From Sulfitobacter brevis (lineage in GTDB: Bacteria > Pseudomonadota > Alphaproteobacteria > Rhodobacterales > Rhodobacteraceae), in the NCBI RefSeq assembly GCF_900112755.1, contig NZ_FOMW01000014.1:1-64000 (forward strand): 64,000 nucleotides of DNA. Direction: 5' to 3'. The position numbers and the translations under genes were made by a program. Shown piece after piece: positions 58,471-64,000 of the stretch; position 1 is the first letter of the stretch, and each line of letters begins with the position of its first letter. The notes beneath the pieces were generated by a model. That model had not been told where the DNA came from, made no database searches, and saw only the letters and a program-made list of their open reading frames with translations.

Positions 58471-59952
58471 ATGGCCGACATCAAGAGCTATCAAATGTTG
58501 ATTGACGGTGCATGGGTAGATGCATCTGACGGTGGCACTTTCGACAGTGTGAACCCAACAACAGGTCAAATCTGGAGCCGCGTTCCCGAAGCGACAGAAG
58601 CCGATGTTAACCGTGCCGTTGAGACTGCGCATCACGCCTTTACCAAAGGACCATGGTCCAAGCTCACGCCGACAGAACGCGGCAAACACTTGCGCAAGCT
58701 AGGCGATTTGCTGGCGGAGCACTCCGAGGTGTTAGGCCGTACTGAATCCGTCGATACCGGAAAGATGCTCAAGGAAACGCGCTGGCAGGCTAAATACATA
58801 GCTGAGTTCTTTCACTTTTTTGCGGGCTGCGCGGACAAGGTCAGCGGTGAGACGTTGCCGATCGACAAGCCTGACATGTTTGTTTTTACCAAACGCGAGC
58901 CGCTTGGTGTGGTGGCCGCCGTTGTGCCATGGAATTCGCAGTTGTTTCTGGTTGCCGTAAAGCTGGGGCCAGCTTTGGCTGCGGGTAATACTGTGGTGCT
59001 GAAAGCGTCGGAGCACGCCAGCGCCGCGATGTTGGAGTTTGGCAAGCTTATCGAATTGGCTGGCATCCCGCCCGGTGTCGTTAATATCGTAACGGGCCAC
59101 GGAGAGCCTTGTGGACGCGCGCTAACCGGTCATCCTTTAGTCGCGCGGGTGTCGTTTACGGGCGGACCTAACGCTGCGCGACATGTGCTGGAAAACGTCA
59201 AACGTAACTTTGCCGAAGTGTCGCTTGAGTTGGGCGGCAAATCGCCTTTCATCGTGTTCGACGATGCGAACATCGAGAGCGCTGTGAATGCTTCGATTGC
59301 AGGGATTTTTGGCGCAACGGGGCAAAGTTGTGTCGCGGGTTCGCGGCTATATCTCCATGAAGATATAGCGGATGAGTTTCTGGAACGGATGACGGCACTG
59401 ACGCGGCAGATCGTGCTTGGTGATCCGCTGGCGGATGATACACAGATGGGCCCGCTTTGCACCGTCGGTCAGCTGGAGAACATCCAGCGCGAAGTGGCCT
59501 ATGCACAAGAGCAAGGAGCCGCTGTTCTGGCGGGAGGCAAACAGCCCGAAGGCATGGGGGGGTTGTTCTTTGAGCCGACAATCATCGAATGCCCGCGTCA
59601 GGATTTGCGCATTGTGGATACCGAACTGTTTGGGCCGGTCTTGTCAGTACAGCGCTTCAAGACCGAGGAAGAGGTACTCGCACTTGCCAACGATTCCGAA
59701 CATGGGCTAGCCGCGGGGATTTTCACGCAAAATTCCGCGCGTTCGTTGCGGATGGCAAATTCTGTGCAGGCAGGAATCGTCTGGGTAAACACCTACCGCG
59801 TGGTATCGCCAATAGCCGAGTTTGGTGGGGTCAAAGGGTCGGGCTATGGGCGTGAAAGCGGGTTTCAGGCAATTTATGATTACACCCGCCCCAAGACGAT
59901 CTGGATAAATACTTCGGATGAGCCGATGGCCAATCCGTTTGTGATGCGGTGA
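58471..59952 (+). CDS. Aldehyde dehydrogenase
   Basis: 493 residues from the ATG at 58471 (GGGAGGAA upstream). NAD-dependent ALDH with the Rossmann segment VVPWNSQLFL, general base in SLELGGKSPFIVFDDA, catalytic Cys in GATGQSCVAGSR and the tail GGVKGSGYGRE. Substrate range cannot be read from the sequence. In context it may oxidise an aldehyde released when the monooxygenase cleaves a C-N bond, as malic semialdehyde is in the CntA carnitine route. First gene of the plus-strand arm. Confidence 0.92.
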   Translation: MADIKSYQMLIDGAWVDASDGGTFDSVNPTTGQIWSRVPEATEADVNRAVETAHHAFTKGPWSKLTPTERGKHLRKLGDLLAEHSEVLGRTESVDTGKMLKETRWQAKYIAEFFHFFAGCADKVSGETLPIDKPDMFVFTKREPLGVVAAVVPWNSQLFLVAVKLGPALAAGNTVVLKASEHASAAMLEFGKLIELAGIPPGVVNIVTGHGEPCGRALTGHPLVARVSFTGGPNAARHVLENVKRNFAEVSLELGGKSPFIVFDDANIESAVNASIAGIFGATGQSCVAGSRLYLHEDIADEFLERMTALTRQIVLGDPLADDTQMGPLCTVGQLENIQREVAYAQEQGAAVLAGGKQPEGMGGLFFEPTIIECPRQDLRIVDTELFGPVLSVQRFKTEEEVLALANDSEHGLAAGIFTQNSARSLRMANSVQAGIVWVNTYRVVSPIAEFGGVKGSGYGRESGFQAIYDYTRPKTIWINTSDEPMANPFVMR

Positions 59953-60012
59953 CAGAGCTTTCGGAAAGCGGACGCTCGGCCTTACCAAAATACATGAGAA
60001 AGGAGCCTTAGA

Positions 60013-61047
60013 ATGAAGTTTCAATTGGCCATAAACTTGGAACGTATCGACGACAGTCTTGATATGAACGATGTCGCCCGTCACACGCTTGAGATGGTGC
60101 AGATCGCTGAAGAAGGCGGTTTCGATATTGTCTGGTCTGCAGAGCATCATGCGCTTGAAATGACCATTGCGCCCAACCCGCTGCAAATTTTGACATGGTG
60201 GGCGAAGGAAACCAGCAACATTCGGCTGGGAACGGCGGTAGCGACAGCGGCGTATTGGCATCCTATCAACCTTGCGGGTGAGGCGGCGTTTGTCGACTTG
60301 ATCAGTGGCGGGCGGCTTGAGTTCGGCATCGGGTCAGGGGCGTATCAGCGCGAGTTCGACCGAATGAAACCGGGCCTCAAGCAATCGGACGCGTGGCGCT
60401 ACATGCAGGAAATGCTGCCTGTTATCCGCGCTCTTTGGCAAGGCGACGTGGCGCATGACGGCGAATTCTGGCAGTTTCCCACGGCTACGTCGGTGCCCAA
60501 ACCGGTGCAGGATAATGTTCCAGTCTGGGTCTCCGCGCGTTCTCCTATCACCTATGATTATGCGATGCGTGAACGCTGCCATGTGAATTGTTGGCCGTTG
60601 ACACGGCCCTTTGCCGAAGCGGAACTTTACAAACAACAACTGGATGAAGCGATTGCAAAAGCTGACAACGGTTGGATTCCGAGATTCGCGTTAATGCGGC
60701 ATGCGTGTCTCTATGACAATGACGCTGACCGGCAAGAGGCCTTGGATGCTATTCGTCGGCTGCTTAGCCAGTTTGAGAACCTGTTTCGCAATTCGGGCGA
60801 TGTTGTCAACGGCTTTCCTGCGTCCATTCCGTTGGATGAATTGGCAGGCCGGGAACAATACGATCCCGAAATGCTCGAAGAAAACCTGATGTTCGGATCT
60901 CCTGACACAGTCATTCAAAAGCTGAAAAGATATCAGGCGTTGGGCGTGAATGAATACATTTATTACGCCTCGATGGGCCTAAACCACAAAGCGCAACAGC
61001 GATCACTTCGGATGTTCTGCAAAGAAGTCATGCCGGAATTCAGATAA
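60013..61047 (+). CDS. LLM-class flavin-dependent monooxygenase
   Basis: 344 residues, AAAGGAG before the ATG. Bacterial-luciferase-like TIM barrel: FDIVWSAEHHAL, IRLGTAVATAAYWHP, SGGRLEFGIGSGAYQREF, PVIRALWQGD and the C-terminal MFGSPDTVIQKLKRY. Enzymes of this class need FMNH2 from a separate reductase, here most likely the reductase domain fused to the CoA-transferase. Substrate unknown. Gaps of 60 bases to the aldehyde dehydrogenase and 12 to the hydratase gene imply one transcript. Confidence 0.9.
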   Translation: MKFQLAINLERIDDSLDMNDVARHTLEMVQIAEEGGFDIVWSAEHHALEMTIAPNPLQILTWWAKETSNIRLGTAVATAAYWHPINLAGEAAFVDLISGGRLEFGIGSGAYQREFDRMKPGLKQSDAWRYMQEMLPVIRALWQGDVAHDGEFWQFPTATSVPKPVQDNVPVWVSARSPITYDYAMRERCHVNCWPLTRPFAEAELYKQQLDEAIAKADNGWIPRFALMRHACLYDNDADRQEALDAIRRLLSQFENLFRNSGDVVNGFPASIPLDELAGREQYDPEMLEENLMFGSPDTVIQKLKRYQALGVNEYIYYASMGLNHKAQQRSLRMFCKEVMPEFR

Positions 61048-61059
61048 GGAGAGACCCTG

Positions 61060-61863
61060 ATGTCGACAGGTGTAACAACCCGCCGCGATGGACACGTGCT
61101 TGAGGTAACCTTGGAACGGGGCAAGGTGAATGCGATTGATGTCGCAACTTCTCAAGCGCTGGCTGCTGCGTTTCAAGAGCTGCATGAAGATAAGGACTTG
61201 CGCTGCGCCATCCTGACCGGTGGCGGCGATAAAATTTTCTCGGCGGGCTGGGACCTCAAAGCGTTGAATGATGGCGAGATGAGCCTGGATAACTGGTGGG
61301 AAGCGGACGAATACGGCTTTGGCGGTTTCACCGGGCTGACCGAAAACTGGGCGCTGAACAAACCGGTTATTGCAGCAATCAACGGGCTGGCGATTGGCGG
61401 GGGTTTTGAGATGGCGATGGGATGCGATTTGCTCATTGCCGCCGATCATGTCGAATTTGGCCTGCCTGAAATGCCTTTGGGGATCGTACCGGATGCAGGT
61501 GCGTTGCAGCGGTTGCCGCGGAGGATTCCGCATAACATTGCGATGGAGATGTTCCTGTTGGGCCGCCGGATGAGCGCGACCGAGGCGGCGCATTACGGTC
61601 TGGTCAACAAAGTAGTTCCCAAGGAACAGCTGATGGATGCCGCACGGGAATGGGCCGCGTCCATTGCATGGTCTGCGCCTCTTGCGATGCAGACGGTCAA
61701 GGAAGTGCAGCGTGAAATCGAGTGTATCCCACTGGAACAAGCCTTCCACAAAATGCGCACAGACCCGATGCCGACCTACCGCAAGATGCTGAAATCTGAA
61801 GATGCAAAGGAAGGTGTTGCCGCCTTTGTTGAAAAACGCGAACCTAATTTCAGAGGCGAATGA
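61060..61863 (+). CDS. Enoyl-CoA hydratase, close to carnitinyl-CoA dehydratase CaiD
   Basis: 267 residues. Crotonase marks: SAGWDLKALNDGE and AINGLAIGGGFEMAMGCDL for the oxyanion hole, GLPEMPLGIVPDAGALQRLP for the catalytic region. The pattern SAGWDLKA, GGFTGLTE, GRRMSATEA and late SEDAKEG...EKREPNFRGE closely follows E. coli CaiD, including its C-terminal end. CaiD interconverts crotonobetainyl-CoA and carnitinyl-CoA. Overlaps the dehydrogenase gene (ATGATG). Confidence 0.87.
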   Translation: MSTGVTTRRDGHVLEVTLERGKVNAIDVATSQALAAAFQELHEDKDLRCAILTGGGDKIFSAGWDLKALNDGEMSLDNWWEADEYGFGGFTGLTENWALNKPVIAAINGLAIGGGFEMAMGCDLLIAADHVEFGLPEMPLGIVPDAGALQRLPRRIPHNIAMEMFLLGRRMSATEAAHYGLVNKVVPKEQLMDAAREWAASIAWSAPLAMQTVKEVQREIECIPLEQAFHKMRTDPMPTYRKMLKSEDAKEGVAAFVEKREPNFRGE

Positions 61864-62813
61864 TGTATCCAAATCCTGAGAGTATTACCCGCGTCACCAG
61901 TATCGGTGCTGGACCGATCGGTGCCGGATGGACCGCGCATTTCCTTGCCCGTGGCTATGATGTCACGGCCTATCTGCATGACGCCTCCGAGACAGATGCA
62001 TTCATGTCGATCCTCAACACGGCGTGGATCAGCTTGACCGATCTTGGTCTTTCCCCCGGCGCATCCTTGGACAGGTTGCAGATTTCTACTGATCTTGAAG
62101 ATGCGCTCGCCGTAGCGGAATTCGTGCAAGAAAGCGGGCCGGAGCGGTTGGTAATCAAACAAGCGCTCTATGCTCGGATGGGCGCGATTTTGCCGCCTTC
62201 CGTTGTAATTGGATCGTCAACCTCGGGCCTGATGATGAGCGACATTCAGGCCGATTGCCCGACACCAGAGCGCACGGTCATAGGGCACCCTTTTAACCCG
62301 CCTTACCTGTTGCCGCTGGTCGAGATTGTTGGCGGCAAGAAAACCGCTCCCGAGGCCGTCGCTTGGGCAGGTGAGTTCTACAAGATTGCGGGCAAAGCAC
62401 CGCTGATGATGAAAAAGGAAATTCCTGGTTTTGTTGCAACCCGATTGCAAGAAGCGCTGTGGCGCGAAGCGTTGCATATGGTGGCTAACGGTGAAGCAAC
62501 GCCTGAAGATATCGATATTGCGCTGATGAACGGTCCGGCCCCGCGCATGGTAAGCCAAGGGCAGTGCATGGCCTTTCATGTGGCTTGTGGTGCAGGGGGT
62601 ATGGCCACAAATCTTGATCAATTCGGCCCCGCGTTAAAACTGCCTTGGACCCGTCTGGAGGCCCCCGAGTTGACCAAAGAGTTGCGTGACCGCATGGTGG
62701 ATGGCTGCAATGAGGTCGCGGGGAGCCGTCACTTTGAAGATATGGCTGCGCAACGTGATCGGGAAATTGTGGGGGTTCTAAATGCGCTGAAAGCGGCAAG
62801 GCAGGAAACTTAG
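61860..62813 (+). CDS. Carnitine 3-dehydrogenase-like 3-hydroxyacyl dehydrogenase
   Basis: 317 residues. NAD motif GAGPIGAGW, then FLARGYDVTAYL, LGLSPGASLDRLQ, SSTSGLMMSDIQ, GHPFNPPYLLPLVEIVGG, RLQEALWREALHMVANGEAT and NLDQFGPALKLPWTRLEAPELT. This whole series follows carnitine 3-dehydrogenases (CdhA), which oxidise L-carnitine to 3-dehydrocarnitine. The middle segment after DIDIALMNGPAPRM differs from typical CdhA (which has GLRWAFMG), so the substrate may be a relative of carnitine or its CoA thioester. Its stop overlaps the convergent regulator stop. Confidence 0.85.
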   Translation: MMYPNPESITRVTSIGAGPIGAGWTAHFLARGYDVTAYLHDASETDAFMSILNTAWISLTDLGLSPGASLDRLQISTDLEDALAVAEFVQESGPERLVIKQALYARMGAILPPSVVIGSSTSGLMMSDIQADCPTPERTVIGHPFNPPYLLPLVEIVGGKKTAPEAVAWAGEFYKIAGKAPLMMKKEIPGFVATRLQEALWREALHMVANGEATPEDIDIALMNGPAPRMVSQGQCMAFHVACGAGGMATNLDQFGPALKLPWTRLEAPELTKELRDRMVDGCNEVAGSRHFEDMAAQRDREIVGVLNALKAARQET

Positions 62814-63898
62814 AGCTTCTTGCCACCTAGCTTCTGTTGACGCTTGCGTTCCAGCGCATCAACAAAATCTGAAAGCGTGCCAGTCCAGCTCGGTGCAGGT
62901 TCGTTTTCAGGCCATGCTTCGCGATACTCCGAGGGCCGCCGCCCGAACAGCTTTCCGAAGGAATATGAAAAGTGCGACAAGGTGTTGAACCCCGATGCGG
63001 TTGCAATTTCCCGAACGCTCATCTGCGTGGAAATCAGCAAAATTCGAGCGTTCTCCACGCGGCGCAGAAGTCCAAATTGAACAACTGTGCACCCTACGTG
63101 ACGGCTGAACTGGCGTTCAAGCTGGCGTTGGGAGACGTCGAGGATTTCGGCAATTTCCGGGATGCTAAGTGGCTCTTCAATGTTTTGCTCGATGATCGAC
63201 ATGGCGCGCCGCACAAGCGGTAACATCTCTTCTTTGCTGCGACCCATTGTTCGGCGCTGCTCCGTCGTAGCGGTCCTGATCGCCGGGTACAGCATCTGAT
63301 CGGAAACCTCTCCAGACATGCCGCTTCCAAGAACCTCGTCAATCAAATGCAACATTAGATCGACGCCAGCCAGCCCGCCCGAACACGTCATGATCTTACC
63401 ATCAATTGTATATACCTGTTCGATTGCCTCCACTTGGGGAAATGATTCGCGAAAGCCGCTAAGCCAGGAAAAATGTGTTGTCGCCATTTTTCCATCCAAC
63501 AGCCCGGCTCTCGCAACCACGTAGCAACCCAGCTCAACAGCAGCGATGCGTCTGCCAGCGCGGGCTTCTTTGCGCAGCCAAGATGTCAGTCTTCTGTTGT
63601 CATAAACTTCGGTTCCCCAGCTCCCTAGAACAAAGACAAAATCGGCGGGATGCGTGGCTGTGATGTCATGATTTACCTGCGTATTCATACCGTTGCTGGC
63701 CGAAATGCGAGGGCCGTCAAACGATACTATATCCCAAGAAAACACCACTTCACTGGATAGGTAGTTCGCAATTCTCATGGTTTCGATCATCGTGATCATC
63801 GTGGTTAGATTGAAGCGCGGCACGACAACAAAAATCGCATGTGTCGGTGCGCGTTTTGTTGGAGAAGCAATATCAATTTGCATTTCGTGCAGTCCCAT
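62810..63898 (-). CDS. GlxA/CdhR-type AraC regulator of the catabolic cluster
   Basis: 362 residues. An N-terminal DJ-1/GATase1-like domain (FVVVPRFNLTTMITMIETMRIANYL in part, LGCYVVARAGLLDGK, MTCSGGLAGVDLMLHLI) and a C-terminal AraC helix-turn-helix (SIPEIAEILDVSQRQLERQFSRHVG, MSVREIATASGFNTLSHFSYSFGKLFGRRPSEYRE in part). The same architecture is used by CdhR, which controls carnitine catabolism in Pseudomonas. It lies convergent to the dehydrogenase gene. Candidate sites are the GATTTTTCG repeats. Confidence 0.9.
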   Translation of the reverse strand: MGLHEMQIDIASPTKRAPTHAIFVVVPRFNLTTMITMIETMRIANYLSSEVVFSWDIVSFDGPRISASNGMNTQVNHDITATHPADFVFVLGSWGTEVYDNRRLTSWLRKEARAGRRIAAVELGCYVVARAGLLDGKMATTHFSWLSGFRESFPQVEAIEQVYTIDGKIMTCSGGLAGVDLMLHLIDEVLGSGMSGEVSDQMLYPAIRTATTEQRRTMGRSKEEMLPLVRRAMSIIEQNIEEPLSIPEIAEILDVSQRQLERQFSRHVGCTVVQFGLLRRVENARILLISTQMSVREIATASGFNTLSHFSYSFGKLFGRRPSEYREAWPENEPAPSWTGTLSDFVDALERKRQQKLGGKKL

Positions 63899-63990
63899 TT
63901 TTCGCCAACATTACACAAATCTTGGCGATTTATCGATAAACTTCTCACCGTTTTCCGCGCCAATCTGGACTGGAAATGGGGAGATTTCGG

Positions 63991-64000
63991 ATGAATTACG
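63991..64000 (+). CDS. Start of a further gene (cut by window end)
   Basis: ATGAATTACG begins at 63991 with GGGGAG seven bases upstream, divergent from the AraC-type regulator. Only three codons are visible, so the product is unknown. Confidence 0.4.

Noticed and set aside
58471-59952. Betaine aldehyde dehydrogenase (betB) to go with choline uptake
   Set aside because: It lies 41 kb from the choline operon inside another cluster with its own regulator, and no choline dehydrogenase is present.
54406-61047. Pyrimidine-degradation (Rut) operon, suggested by LLM oxygenase, RidA, hydrolase and flavin reductase
   Set aside because: No RutB isochorismatase-like or RutE gene, and the CaiB-, CaiD- and CdhA-like genes point to acyl-CoA and carnitine-type chemistry instead.

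Overview
The window reads as part of a large repABC plasmid or chromid from a marine alphaproteobacterium, most likely the Roseobacter group (Rhodobacteraceae). Grounds: a repA-repB-repC replicon with three perfect parS-like palindromes, a VirB/VirD4 conjugation system with a VirD2-like relaxase, a ChoXWV-type choline transporter, a methanethiol-oxidation cluster, and small genes (DUF736, DUF2493, strawberry-notch) common on alphaproteobacterial plasmids. No rRNA, tRNA, CRISPR array or core chromosomal gene was seen. All family calls are from motif recognition by eye.

Layout. 1-0.3 kb: end of an IS21-family element (istB) that cuts off the 3' end of virB11. 0.3-11.4 kb (minus): virB operon with two lytic transglycosylases, one nested in a VirB5-like scaffold. 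11.5-13.3 kb: secreted protein, XRE regulator, hicAB. 13.8-18.3 kb: choline-type ABC transporter, alpha/beta hydrolase and BetI/TetR regulator with paired operators. 18.3-24.8 kb: gene-poor repeats, a DUF6880 protein, a poly-gamma-glutamate hydrolase family protein, and two truncated genes (AIPR and a YhaN-like ATPase) joined at one deletion point. 25.1-31.8 kb: a 1467-residue methyltransferase/strawberry-notch helicase, a toprim protein and a DUF2493 protein. 31.8-35.6 kb: repABC. 35.9-37.2 kb: Fic protein with an altered active site. 37.8-44.0 kb: methanethiol oxidation. 44.5-49.1 kb: hipBA, DUF736, orphan AbiEi-like antitoxin, a 58-residue gene. 49.2-54.1 kb: oriT-like site resembling a T-DNA border, then mobC-like gene, relaxase and virD4. 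54.4-64 kb: a carnitine-like catabolic cluster.

How the genes work together. The 37.8-44 kb cluster forms a coherent chain: MtoX splits methanethiol to formaldehyde, H2S and H2O2; a glutathione-dependent formaldehyde dehydrogenase takes the formaldehyde; a sulfide:quinone reductase and a persulfide-dioxygenase-like hydrolase take the sulfide. A divergent IclR gene and a perfect dyad lie in the control region. The 54.4-64 kb cluster joins homologues of CaiB, CaiD and carnitine 3-dehydrogenase to an LLM flavin monooxygenase, an aldehyde dehydrogenase and a flavin reductase fused to the CoA-transferase. This suggests an undescribed flavin-based route for carnitine-like quaternary amines and is the best candidate for a new system here. 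The VirB operon and the relaxase genes are about 38 kb apart but carry nearly the same 17-bp dyad in their control regions, suggesting one regulator for both. The predicted transferred strand is the template for the genes left of oriT, several of which have conserved hairpin leaders.
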